Assembly: GCA_022113835.1 (NCBI GenBank)
Contig: JAILWY010000010.1
Span: 11,228,501-11,292,500 of the forward strand
Reading direction: 5' to 3'
DNA length: 64,000 nt
From: Atopsyche davidsoni
Taxonomy: Eukaryota > Arthropoda > Insecta > Trichoptera > Hydrobiosidae
Position 1 is the stretch's first letter, and every line of letters begins with the position of its first letter. Made by a program: the position numbers and the translations under genes. This document shows positions 1 through 11,243 of the stretch, one piece after another. The notes below the pieces were generated by a model, which was given only the letters and a program-made list of their open reading frames with translations, was not told the DNA's origin and did not search any database.

Positions 1-877
1 ATTTTAATACAAACTAATAGCAAATGAAATTATTTACAAATGATAAAATTAAGTTACGTTATTTTGTAATTTCATTGTTTCATTTAAACCCTATATTTAT
101 TTATATGTTTTTTTTTATTCGACAAAAGAAAAGTTTACAATTATTTAACTCATATACTTATGAAATAGACGTTTTTTCGACACATTTCGGATTGTTTAAA
201 CAATTTCAATTCGAAACCAATGGCATTGCATATCCGATATTTTTTATATTATTTAATTTATCTGTGGACATAAAATCAAAGACGTAAAAACCGAGATAGT
301 ATAAAGATAGCCATAGCCTTTAAATTATATCAGTTTTCTATGAGTGGACATCTAAAAATATAAGTTCGTTGCGAAAGACAGAAAATCACGCTGAGCTAGG
401 TTTACTTAGTCGCGATGAGCATCCACCGTGCCAAATACTTGTATTACAGGTAGTTTTGTCACGAGAGGTGGTTGATATTAAATGAGTACACGAGAGCAGG
501 ACTGTGGGAACTGAAAAAGAAGATCTGCACTGCAAATATCAATTGGATATTATATGTTATTTGATAGTACAGAAAATTCTCGCATATTATAGACGACTAA
601 CATGTAGGCAATCATATGCAGCGTGCGAAATAATAACTTGATCTGTATGGGACCAGCTGGATCCCTGAATATCGGGATTTTTTAAAACCGGTTTCAAAGA
701 CGAGTTGTTACTGGTGATAGATAATCTTTTTGTTGGAAATAATGTGTTATGCAAGTTTTTTCTTAAGTTGTATTTGAATCCATTTTATGTAGATCTTATC
801 GTCGTTATTTATTTATTTTATTCAAGGTTTTATCATTTATATTTACTTTAATATTACTTTTATTATTTTTCTTTCAG
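1..877 (+). other. FHOD intron, AT-rich
   Basis: This is the tail of the intron before the first visible FHOD exon. It ends in a long T-rich tract and the acceptor tttctttcag. The open frame at 24-287 is Phe/Ile/Lys-rich low complexity and looks like chance in AT-rich DNA. The less AT-rich stretch at 365-530 has no splice-flanked frame I can tie to FHOD. Confidence 0.6.
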
Positions 878-1961
878 TCGCAAGAACTCTTTAATTCTTC
901 GGACGCAACTTTCAGTCAGAGTCCATGCTATCATAGGTATTTTATTTTCTACTCTGTTGTCATTTTATGTTTATAAATAATTTATTATGCAAATTCTCTG
1001 TCTAATCGTCTTATGAATATGTGATTCCTTGAATTCTTGTTAAGATTGCTTTATCATTTACAGAGAAACTGCTGAACTCCACGGGTCGTGACTTGCGGCG
1101 CGCACTCTTTTCATTGAAGCAAATTTTCCAGGAAGACAAAGATCTAGTTCACGAATTCGTCCAGAACGATGGCCTGGATTGCTTGGTCCGGGTGGGTGCT
1201 GATGCCGACCAAAACTACCAGAACTACATACTGAGAGCCCTGGGGCAGGTGAGGAGAGAACGCCGCTTATTTATATACTTATATTATTATGGACAAAAAA
1301 ATACGGATATTTATAAATTTTTTAAACATTCAAAACTGATTATTACTGTAATTTTTGAGCTTTCGTTTATAATATTAACATGGGGGTTTTCAGGTGATGC
1401 TGTACGTAGACGGCATGAATGGTGTGATGGGCCACAGTGCCAGTCTGCAGTGGTTGTACTCGCTCATCGCATCTAAGTTCCGCCTGGTAGTCAAGACAAC
1501 CCTAAAGCTGCTTTTGGTCTTCGTGGAGTATGTGGACACCAACTGCTTACTCCTCATTAAGGCCATTGAGACTGTTGACTGTAGTCAAGTAAGTTTAATA
1601 CTCCACCGAGCTATATATATATAAATATATATTATTTTAATTTATAAAATTGTTTTTTTTTACTTATTTTACAGGGTCTTCCACCATGGACAAACATCAT
1701 GAATCTACTCAAAGATTATGATGCTTCAGATACCGAGCTTCTCATCTACGCCATGACATTGATCAATAAATGCCTGAATGGGATCTCTGACCAGGATACA
1801 TATTACAACCAGACAGATGGTTTGGAGGAGCAGGGTATGTGTGACATCATCCAGAGGTACATGAGCAGACAAGGAACCGATTTGGATCTTCTGAGACAGT
1901 TCCAGATTTACGAAGCAGTGCTGAGTCATGAAGATGGAGATGATATTGGAACTCCACTGAG
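878..1961 (+). CDS. Fhos: FHOD exons encoding the FH3/DID region
   Basis: Four exons (878-936, 1064-1248, 1394-1588, 1675-1961). The first enters with one base of a split codon and reads [20 protein letters not shown], then [19 protein letters not shown]. The third reads [20 protein letters not shown] and the fourth contains [20 protein letters not shown]. This is the alpha-helical diaphanous-inhibitory/FH3 region, which in FHOD proteins binds the C-terminal DAD to hold the formin inactive. The helical repeats are nearly unchanged from other insects. The exon starts at 1394 and 1675 are fixed by the tttcag and tttacag acceptors and by phase 0 on both sides. Confidence 0.95.
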
Positions 1962-4900
1962 GTAATTGACAAAAATTATGATAAAAAATCCTACATTTTA
2001 TGATTTATTATTTCGATTGAAAGTAAGTCATTTTAGTTAAATATATTTTTTTAATCGTTTGTGTTATTTATTTAAATTTTTTATTACAAAGAAATTATTG
2101 AATTGTTAATCACCACTGATGTATCTACCTTCTGAAAATATTTTAACAGGAGTGTATTTATTCATGTAATATTCCAAACATAAATAATCAAACTTATATG
2201 TTATCAATAATTTTTTTTTGGAAGGCAACTTGATGATACCATCCGGCGAACGTTGCGCCACCGTAAACCGACTGGAGAGTCGGGTGCCCGCAAGTCACGC
2301 AGGCACTCTACGGGGACTGCACCCACGTGGGGGGATGTCGGGGGTGCTGCTCGATACAATCAGGCATTGCTAAGAAACGCTTTGGCTGATGCTGGCGAGG
2401 ATGAGCCTTCCCCGCCACCTACCGCCGAGGTCTTCAGGGACAGCAAAGGTACACCTTACACCTTAGTATAATCCGTTTATAACAGTTCATTGGCAAGAGA
2501 AGTTCTTCGATTTCTACCCAGGTATGTTCAAAAGAAAACTTGCTTGGACAGTGTGACCAGTCTAAAATTGTAGCAATAACATATGCATGATTTTTTTAAA
2601 TTGATGCTTTTCTAATCAATTTTGAGTTTTACCTTTTGATATTTTATTATTTTTCAAGTGAACTACTTACAAATACACTGTTATAAATTCTAGAGTGCTC
2701 ATTTATTAAAATTTTTTGAAAACAATTTACATTTTGTAAAAATTAACACAATTTAATTTTTTTTTAAATTGCAAATTATGTAACCAAAATATTTATATTT
2801 TTATTAAGAATGCATGGTACAATAACAGTGGGTACCTATCTAATAATCATGATACTTTCATGAGTGTATTATTTTTTGCATTCGCAGTCTAATGCCATAC
2901 AAAAAAATTTAATCAATCAATATGTCATTATATTATTTTAAAATGCTGGTTTTTCATTCAGTGTATTCAGTCATTTAAAACGATGAACACACGTTTAACG
3001 TTTTTATCATCTGTGTGTGGTTATTTTTCAATTTTAACAACTTTTAACATAATTTTAAAACAGAAGTATCAACAGCACTGCAAAGGCGGAGGGACAGGAT
3101 TCAGCGCCAGAGGGACCTAGTCAGAGAGCAGGACCTTTGGTCTCTTAAGCAGAAGGAAATTCCTAAAACAGATAACTCAGTTTCTCTTTCCACCAACGGT
3201 AATGTTTAGACACAACACAATATTTTATTAAATTGTTAATATTCCTGTACAAAGTTCTAACCTTCATATATAAAAAATAGATCTGTGTCAATCAAGTATT
3301 TATATTAATTTCAGGAAACCAAATGTACACATCAGCTCTGCAATCTAGAATTCAAAATGGAAGTCTGGGACATTCAGGTAGTAAAGATCTTGTCAACGAT
3401 GTAAATGTAATTCAACGCCAACTCAACAATATGGATATAAATGACAATAAAGGGGATAAAGCACAATGGAAAAAGCTATTTCCAAATAGAGAATCTGCCG
3501 AAACAAATGGTAATAAAAATTATTTTATTTATATATTTTGAAAACTTAATTTATTAATCATTGGTATTAAAAATAAATTAACAACTAATAGGTGACGAAT
3601 CTGCTCCAGTGCTTGTTTTGAATAAAATTAAGGACATAACTGAAAAATTATGTTCACCCACTATTAATTCCAAAAATCAAGTTGAAGAAAAACAGTTGAG
3701 TCTTGGAGAGGAAATGACGGGTGTCATTTTAAAAGCCAAAAAAGGTCTTGAAAAATCAAAATCAATAAAGAGTAAGTACAATGCAGAGTTTTCAAATAAT
3801 TGTCTGAATGTGTATATGTAACGTGTAAATAATTAAATATATTTCTTTTAGATATTATAAGAGTACCAGCTGTTGAAATTCAAGCCAAAGAAACGAAAAT
3901 TAGTGAAACTGATTTCACCTGGGAAACTATTATTGCATCAATGAATCGACCACTGCGCTTGAATGACTTGGATTTCAGTGATTTAAACGAAAACTACGTA
4001 GACAACAGTGCTCCTTCTCCAGATACAGGAGGCAATATTCCACCACCACCCCCTCCATTAAAACCTCCTCCTCCCTTCATTGATTTAACGTCTGGTCAGA
4101 TGCCCCCACCGCCTCCTAACTATAGGAGATTCAGTAATTCAACATGCTCCGGAGATGAATCTGGAATAAATGGTCCGTCGAAAACAAAGAAAACAATAAA
4201 GCTTTTCTGGCGAGAGATTATGCCATCCAAAGCTCTAGAATCTACTACTATTTGGGATGAAATTGTTCCCGTGAAGGTTGATGCAAATATTCTTGAACAT
4301 TTGTTTGAATCCAGAACAAAGGATCCGATCAAAGTCAGTATAATTATTTTTGGCTCAAATTATAATAATTAATATAGATCTTATTTATTCCTTGATTTAA
4401 TGTTTAATTTATTTTCATTTTCAAATTTACTACCCTGCTGCTGTTGCTGCTTGGTTTCATTAAAATATTAGGACGTAAGTATTATTCTGAATAAAAAATA
4501 TATATATATTTATTCTATTGTATGTTTGTATGTATAATAGATTTGACTAATGTTTTTGATTTGCCCCAGCAGCAGTTGGAAAATATAAAGATCAAAGAAG
4601 TGATTGTACTCGACCACAAGCGATCTAATGCAATTAATATTTCTCTCAAAAAGCTACCAAATCCACATTCAATTAAAAATGCCATTCTTAAAATGGATTC
4701 TACGGTACTGAACAGGGAAGGAATTGACAAACTTTTGAATATGCTACCATCTGAAGAAGAAACGGTTCTTATCCAAGAAGCGCAGGTAATTGGTGTCATT
4801 TGTTTCCATTTATACCTGCGTAAGAAATGTGAATTTAACATATTTACTATTATATTGCATTTTAATTTCAGATGGCTAATCCAAGTATACCACTCGGTAA

Positions 4901-6903
4901 TGCAGAGCAATTCCTACTCACTTTGTCATCAATTTCCGCATTGAACGCTAGGCTACATTTATGGGTTTTTAAATTAGATTTTGAATCGATTGAGGTTTTT
5001 ATTTTTCATTGTAGATTTTTACACATATTTAAAAAAAGATATAACTTCTTTTACAGTGAAAATTTTTCTTTCCTATTTTTTACAGAACGAAATAGCTGAA
5101 CATTTAATGGATGTTAAATTAGCTATGGAAATTATTAAAAAAAATACAACATTCAAGCGAGTTCTTTCAACTGTGCTATCAATTGGAAGCTTCTTGAACA
5201 GTTGCGATGCTAAAGGCTTTCAGATAGATTACCTAAGTAAAATAAATGAAGTTAAGGACACTCTTCAGAGAAACAGCTTACTTTATCATCTTTGTAACAT
5301 TATGATGGATGCTTTTCCCGATTCCTCTGATCTTTATAGCGAGGTATTTTTTTAAATATTTATATTAAATAAATAAATAAAATAAACACTATGACTCTGA
5401 TCCACTGAATAAGTACTTTAAAATATGCCATAAAATTCTACATTGGCATTAACAAAAATTTTGTAATACAAGTATACTAATTATAACTCTGTCCTATAAA
5501 AATAAGAAAATTCTTTTTTCTAATTTAGAATAACCCGTTTTACCAGTTACTAAATCTTCACTTTTATATTTCAGATTGGTCCTGTAACAAGAGCTGCCAA
5601 AGTTAATTATGAAGAAATAGTTGGTAACATTGAGCGATTGGAACGAGATTGTAAAACATCTATGGGTCATCTAAAACAGGTTGTTAAGCATGATGGGAAT
5701 GTAAATAAAGCAAAAATTGGGGATTTCCTTCACGACTGTGCAGAGCGCATTATTCTTTTGGGAATGATAAAAAAACGTATTAATTTTAGGTAAGTTAATA
5801 CTTTTCAACTTCAAAACAAAATTCAAAGTATTTACTCGTCTCACAGTAGGAATATTTTAAATGTAAAGAATATACATAAATGTATGAAGTAAAATATATA
5901 TTGTTTATTTTATTTTTTAACAGATATGAAAACTTCTTGTTGTGGCTCGGCATTTCTCCATCACAAATGCACGAAAAGAGACCGTCAGATGTTTTCAATG
6001 TTATTAGTGAATTTGCTTTGGAGTATCGTACTACAAGAGAGAGAGTTATCGAACAAAGAGCAAGAAAAGCATGCCATAGAGAGAGAAATAAGACACGTGG
6101 AAAATTAATTACTGATGTAAGAAATAAAGTTTGAAAAATATATGTGTCCTATTTTGTATGAGTGTGATAAAATATACATGTACATCATAACTAAATAAAA
6201 TTTATATTTTAGATTATTCGATCGCCACCATCAGCTGACAGTCAGTTAAAGCTTATTTTGAACTCTGAGACCTCTAGCAACCAGGCTTTAGGAAGAAAAC
6301 GAAAAGATCCTGAATTCACCAAAGAAAAGTATGTATTTAGTTATTTTGTTAAATTATTTTTTAAGACAAGTATCCTAAGTTGAAGTGGAATAGTTATAAT
6401 TAATGTTATTGATAAGAAGTATTTTTTTATATATTTCATATCTAATTTTATTATTTTAGAAAAAATGCTGGAGAAAAGTATGAAGGAATTGAAGAAGTTT
6501 TCAATGATCTTCTCTCTTCAAAAACATCAGACTATCATCCTGTTAAGCGTCATACCAAAAGAACTTCTGGTAATCCACCTATTTTTTTTTTTTAATATTA
6601 CATTTTTATTTAGGTAAATAAACCAAAGGAGATTGTGGTATTACTATACATTTAATTTATTTTCACAAGTAAATGAATAGTAATATTATCATCTTGTTGT
6701 TTTATTTTTTTAAAATAATAACTCGCATTGGAATTGCAATTGTATTATATTAATTTCAAGTATTTACCACATTATATTAAGTAATTTGTAGTGATACTTT
6801 TAACAGCCGCCATTATTTCACATTTAAGATTCCATTATATTGATTTTATTATTTCACAGTTAAACGGTCCCGTACTCGTGAAGGAATTCATAAAGAACTT
6901 TAA
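878..6903 (+). CDS. Fhos: FHOD-class formin (Fhos), 5' partial, 17 exons
   Basis: Formins of the FHOD class nucleate, cap or bundle actin filaments and organise stress fibres and muscle sarcomeres in the cytoplasm. Seventeen coding exons join without a frame break: 878-936, 1064-1248, 1394-1588, 1675-1961, 2225-2448, 3064-3198, 3315-3509, 3592-3771, 3852-4333, 4570-4785, 4872-4994, 5086-5343, 5575-5789, 5924-6116, 6213-6328, 6460-6569, 6860-6903. Every intron has GT-AG ends and phases agree throughout, giving about 1,071 residues. Seen in order: FH3/DID armadillo segment, basic linker, poly-proline FH1, full FH2, and a basic C-terminal tail. The N-terminal part (GTPase-binding region) and the promoter lie left of base 1. 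It faces FKBP14 tail to tail. The family assignment rests on recognised FHOD signatures such as [20 protein letters not shown] and [11 protein letters not shown]. The last exon is the least certain. Confidence 0.95.
2225..3771 (+). CDS. Fhos: FHOD linker exons, basic and coiled-coil-like
   Basis: Four exons (2225-2448, 3064-3198, 3315-3509, 3592-3771) link FH3 to FH1. The first is rich in Arg, Gly and Ser and ends in an acidic/proline patch. The second ([20 protein letters not shown]) is highly charged and probably helical. The last two are Lys/Asn-rich and less conserved-looking. The three internal junctions are all phase 1, so the 135-, 195- and 180-base exons can each be skipped without a frameshift. 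This is the section where FHOD genes usually vary by alternative splicing; that this gene does so is inference. Confidence 0.88.
3852..6116 (+). CDS. Fhos: FHOD exons encoding FH1 and FH2
   Basis: Exon 3852-4333 holds the FH1 segment: short poly-proline runs (about 4030-4120, profilin-binding in this family), followed by the FH2 lasso/start [21 protein letters not shown]2 continues through 4570-4785 ([15 protein letters not shown]), 4872-4994, 5086-5343 ([20 protein letters not shown], the family's conserved GNFLN-type block), 5575-5789 and 5924-6116 ([12 protein letters not shown], then a charged helix). FH2 forms the dimeric ring that binds actin barbed ends. The join 4333/4570 is a few residues shorter than I expect for FHOD, and the acceptor is a repeated CAGCAGCAG, so NAGNAG variation or a missed microexon is possible. 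Confidence 0.93.
6213..6903 (+). CDS. Fhos: FHOD C-terminal exons with DAD-like tail
   Basis: Exons 6213-6328 and 6460-6569 encode a polar stretch followed by [12 protein letters not shown] and a basic run KRHTKRTS. Phase 1 at 6569 allows splicing to 6860-6903 (acceptor atttcacag), which adds [14 protein letters not shown] and stop TAA at 6901-6903. The order 'acidic/hydrophobic helix, then RxS(V/L)(K/R)R(S/T)' resembles the FHOD diaphanous autoregulatory domain, whose Ser/Thr residues are phosphorylated by Rho kinase to open the molecule. A second phase-compatible end exists at 7746-7780 (acceptor ccttag, peptide ERCSNKREISS, then TGA). I prefer 6860 because it keeps the second basic cluster. 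Confidence 0.7.
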
Positions 6904-9478
6904 TTTTGATCACTATAACGGCTGTTTATGCAGGTTTATACACACAGATACTTTGCTGCACGATCATAATGCTATGTAAAATTATTAATGAACTTTGGGT
7001 AACTATGGTGCTTCTGCTACCCTTTTTTTTCCAAAAAAATAGTTTATGCACTACACACAGAAAAGGCTTACTAATTAATCTTAATTTATTTATAATTTTG
7101 GCTTCTTTAAATTATTAACAAAAAATAGAGATTAATTGATTACTTAACAGATAAATGCTTTTGATTTCTATTTAATATTAACATATATAATTTAATTGAG
7201 AATCTTATAAAATCAAAATAATAAGGTTTTAGATCATTACTGAAATTTATATTATGTATTATTTGATGTAAACAAGTGATTATCCAAAGTACTGCATAAC
7301 GAACTTCATGCGATTCAGATATATTTTTTGACTCAACTTGTACTTTAGCGATACAGCGTTATAAAATATATATTTTTGATTTTAGTAGTACTATAAAATT
7401 ATGGTTTAAAAATTTACAGGTTTTATTATATAATATGATGTATTTTTTTATTGCAATGAATTTCACTATCTCATCTATATTTTATAAAATAAGGTTGCCG
7501 CGTGGATTCTTCTGTCATTTTTAGATCTTCATTAGGAAATTCATGTATTGCAGCATAATTCATAAATATTTTCGTACACATTTAAGAATATGATTTATTT
7601 ACTAATTGATTCCATAAACTGAATACTCAAGATTTATATTCTAATGAAAAGATTGCAATTCGCTTGCGTTATTGCCCTTTAATATATATTTTTATAATAT
7701 AATAATAATAAATGTTAACAATTTTATTTTAATTTGTATCCTTAGAGAGATGCTCTAATAAACGGGAAATTTCATCCTGAGAAGAGAAAATATCAAATCA
7801 ACATTTCCAGCCATCCAGCAAGTTAAGAAAATGGAGTTTGGTGTTGACAAGAAAAAAAAGTTTTTACATTAATACATTTAGTATGTAGTATACGACACAA
7901 GATTTTAATTATGTTGATCTTTTATTCTCCTAATTATATCAAAGATTATGATTGCAATATTATAATTGCTTAAGTTAATTTATAATTAGTTTTTTTACAA
8001 AAATTGTACATGGCTTAACTATAAAGAATAACGTTTGGCAGGAATAGGCAACCTTTTAATGTTTCTAAATGTAAATGAGTGATATTGTTTTGTTCTTAGA
8101 TTGTCAACTTTTAGTGTAAAACACTTACAATAAAATTCAATAATGATAATGGATATCTACTATATAAGTATGGTCTCACTTTCGACCAAAATGATATTAC
8201 TTATAGGTAATAAAAAGATTTTATTATTATTCCAACCTTTATGAGATTTTGTATATTAGTACTATTTCATTTATTAATTATATAGATACAACTTTCAATT
8301 CTTCTTTTCTTTCAATCTTTAACCCAGAAGAATAAATTGGATAAAGAAACGAAAATCACTTGCGTGCTCTACGATATATGCTCTCTTGTCAATCTCTGAC
8401 TTTTCAGCTATCCTAAAGTACTAAAAATGCCATAAAAGATAAAATTCAAAGTGTGTCATAGCTTATTATCTATTTAATTATTACCTGAGCAAAATATTTA
8501 TGCTTTTACTACACAACATTAGTGAAATATTTTTATAAAAATTGTGATAAGTATCTTTATTTGATAAGTATTGCAAGATAATGCATTTAATAAAAATATA
8601 TATATTTTTACCCATTTTCTGTCTATTAAATATCTTTTTGCAAAATCATATTCATTAGTATTGCGCATAGTGGAATATTACAGAGCTTTTTTTTTTTATT
8701 TAAGTTGTGTTTAATGGGAACTTTTTATACACCAAACATAAAAAAACTAATTATGATATATACTTGTTCCCTTTCAGAAAAGATTTATTGAATAAACATA
8801 TCTTAAGTGTTTTTAGTTACTTATAAATTTTCAATGATTGAATAAAAAACGAATGAGCATATATTTAAACAAATTGCACTATTCTTAGACGCTTATTTAC
8901 ATTCATGCCAAATAAAGAGAATAGATTGTGTATCCTATTATAATATGTATTAAGTTTCATTCAAATAAGGAGTCAGTTGAAAAATATCACTGCTGCAATA
9001 CAATAGTGTATTTCAATAATTAATTGTTAAAAAAAATCTCTTAAAGATCTGACATATCTAAGTCATTTTTATTTCAAATGGAAACAATATATTTTAATTT
9101 GCCAATACTGTATTCATGAATACAGTTGCAACGAGGTGATTTGTAAATATGTAATATTCTTTTAGAATTAGATAATATTGTATTGATTTACATTGATTAT
9201 TACTTAATTAAAAAATATCTTTTTTACCTTATGCCTTTAACATTATACTAAAGTAACTTTATATGACTTGCAGATGCAACTAAACATTATCAGCTTTTAC
9301 ATTTCGTTAACCTCATAAATATGTTTTGTTTATATGCTGTCTACAATATCCTTTAATGGTGTAAAGAATTGTGCTTTCAATAAACATTAAATTAAATGAA
9401 TTGTTTTTATTTTTCTATAGATTTGCTATTAAAGGTAACTAAATAGCTAATTATCAAATTTCAACTCAAAAATTCTTA

Positions 9479-9595
9479 TTATCCTTGGCTGGTCCAGGCT
9501 TTCTCTAAGAAAATCCGTCGGCGGTCCACGTCACTGCTATCTTCAGGATCATCATGACCAAAGTATGACAGTCTTCTGTTCCATCCAGTTATTGC
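9479..9595 (-). pseudogene. Short coding-like fossil, possibly LINE tail
   Basis: On the minus strand a 38-codon open frame reads GWNRRLSYFGHDDPEDSSDV followed by DRRRIFLEKAW and a stop at 9479-9481. It is bounded upstream by another in-frame stop (9602-9604). Base composition is clearly less AT-rich than its surroundings. The RRLSYFGH block resembles the conserved (R/K)RLxxFGH motif near the C-terminus of non-LTR retrotransposon ORF2 proteins, so I read it as a decayed LINE fragment. A genuine terminal exon is possible (acceptor-like GGAACAG inside it), but the tract before it is not pyrimidine-rich. Confidence 0.35.
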
Positions 9596-10883
9596 ATTTA
9601 TTTACTCAATGAAGCCTTTTAATTTTTTCGAGTCGTTTGTGAATACTAGCCGAGGTACAGAGTTCATTTACTTTTCGGGAAATTAGGCGAGACATCAATT
9701 ATCAATATAAAAATTTACTTTGTTAGTTAATATTATTTTCATAAATGTTCTCCACCAACACAGTTTGAAGAAATACATAAGAGATGATTCCACAGCATCA
9801 TCAACTTATTCCTGATCGATATCCTTTTTGTGAGTGAGTTTTAATCCTGATAATACAATAATACTACACATTACCAAAAATATTTTATTATCAATTTTTA
9901 TTACAAAACAACCTCATTTAACTAATATAAAAACAATAATGCTTAGAATAATATAAAATTATAGAAATAAAATTAAAATATTAAGGTTTTTTTATAAAAA
10001 TCAAAGCATAGAGATTTTTTGTAAAATAAATGTATAAAATTTTAATTCAGCTGCTGTTTTTTTTTTAACTAAGCCCACATGTTACAGAATGAATTTTATA
10101 GGAAATAAATAAGTACTTGCCTAACAATCAAAATAAATGAATACAACTATTGTAACGTACCAAAATGTCAGTAAAACCAAAGTATTATATAAATATATAA
10201 AAGGATTAAGGGAATTTTCTACAGTTTAAGCCATCACCAGACGATGTAGCTCACAATTTTATATCATTCAGATCTGACAGAACAGCTAAAACATTTACGC
10301 ATTATTGGAATGTGCTGCTTTATAATGAGTTAAGTGCATTTTGATAATAAATAATAAAGATTGAAAAATATTAAATGAGAACCATACAAAAATTGTAGCA
10401 ACATCACTGAAGTTGCTTAACTCGTTGCTCTTAAAATATTTCTTACAACGGTATTTTTTAACTCTTCATAAAAAAACTAACAATTATTTTAAGTCTTTAG
10501 AAAACTGTTCGATAACTAACCGAGCCGCCCTTGTACTAATGGGGCTATTTGATCTGGTTAACTTTATGTATGTTGTTACAATGACAATATGTAGAAGAGG
10601 GAGGAGATATCATTTATTCTTGCACGGATGCTTACTAAGATACATTTAATATAAATCTATTCAGCCTCTCCCTGTTCTGTCAACATTCACCGTAAAAGTC
10701 GTCCTTCTTGATGAGATATTAATAATTTAAATGTAGTATGAATTTGCATTTCCAAGTTGAATTTTAATGGATAATTAAATAAAAGCATTCTTAAGTACTA
10801 ATTAAATAATTGACTTTATCTTTATCCAATTAAATAATATGTAGCCTGTAGTCTTAATTTGTTTGTAAACGACACAAACGACA

Positions 10884-10889
10884 TTTATT
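10884..10889 (-). terminator. Candidate FKBP14 polyadenylation signal
   Basis: AATAAA on the minus strand, about 170 nt downstream of the FKBP14 stop codon. It is the nearest canonical hexamer I see. Assignment is by position only. Confidence 0.4.
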
Positions 10890-11057
10890 CGTATAGTTAA
10901 CAGACTCGATGGTACCTTTGCATTGTATGAAACATATAAATATTTGTTCAGCCATTAAATACCTACTAAAAATTTGCGGTAAACACATTGAAACTTATTT
11001 TTCTAATTGTTTTTACTTTCATCTTTCATCAGGAGCTCATGGTTTGATTATGATTAT

Positions 11058-11243
11058 TTACAACTCGTCATGCTTGGGTCCTGAAAACTCATCGTGGCTG
11101 ATGAAACCGTTCTTGTCCTTGTCCTCGTGTTGAAAGATCTCCTCTACCAACTTATCGTGGTCCTCTAGCATGCTTTTGATGTCGTCACTCTGGGGTTCTC
11201 CACCATCGGCAGCTACCATCTGCTTCTTGAGGTATTCACTGAC
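11058..11243 (-). CDS. Fkbp14: FKBP14 exon 4: second EF-hand and HDEL
   Basis: 186 bases from acceptor ATTTCAG to stop TAA (11058-11060). It encodes VSEYLKKQM, a charged helix, [20 protein letters not shown] with a canonical EF loop [12 protein letters not shown], and the terminal KHDEL that returns the protein to the ER. Confidence 0.96.
   Translation of the reverse strand, partial: VSEYLKKQMVAADGGEPQSDDIKSMLEDHDKLVEEIFQHEDKDKNGFISHDEFSGPKHDEL

Larger units (their letters stand above)
6904..11057. other. Convergent intergenic / 3'UTR region
   Basis: This is the AT-rich gap between the stop codons of FHOD (plus) and FKBP14 (minus). FHOD 3'UTR should occupy its left part. Several AATAAA hexamers occur (for example near 7757, 8130 and 9380), and the sequence does not decide which is used. 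For FKBP14 an AATAAA on the minus strand lies at 10,884-10,889, about 170 bases past its stop. The only coding-like piece is at 9,479-9,595, listed separately. Confidence 0.6.

Noticed and set aside
24..287. 87-codon open frame at the left edge
   Set aside because: Low-complexity Phe/Ile/Lys translation in AT-rich intron DNA, with no link in phase to FHOD.
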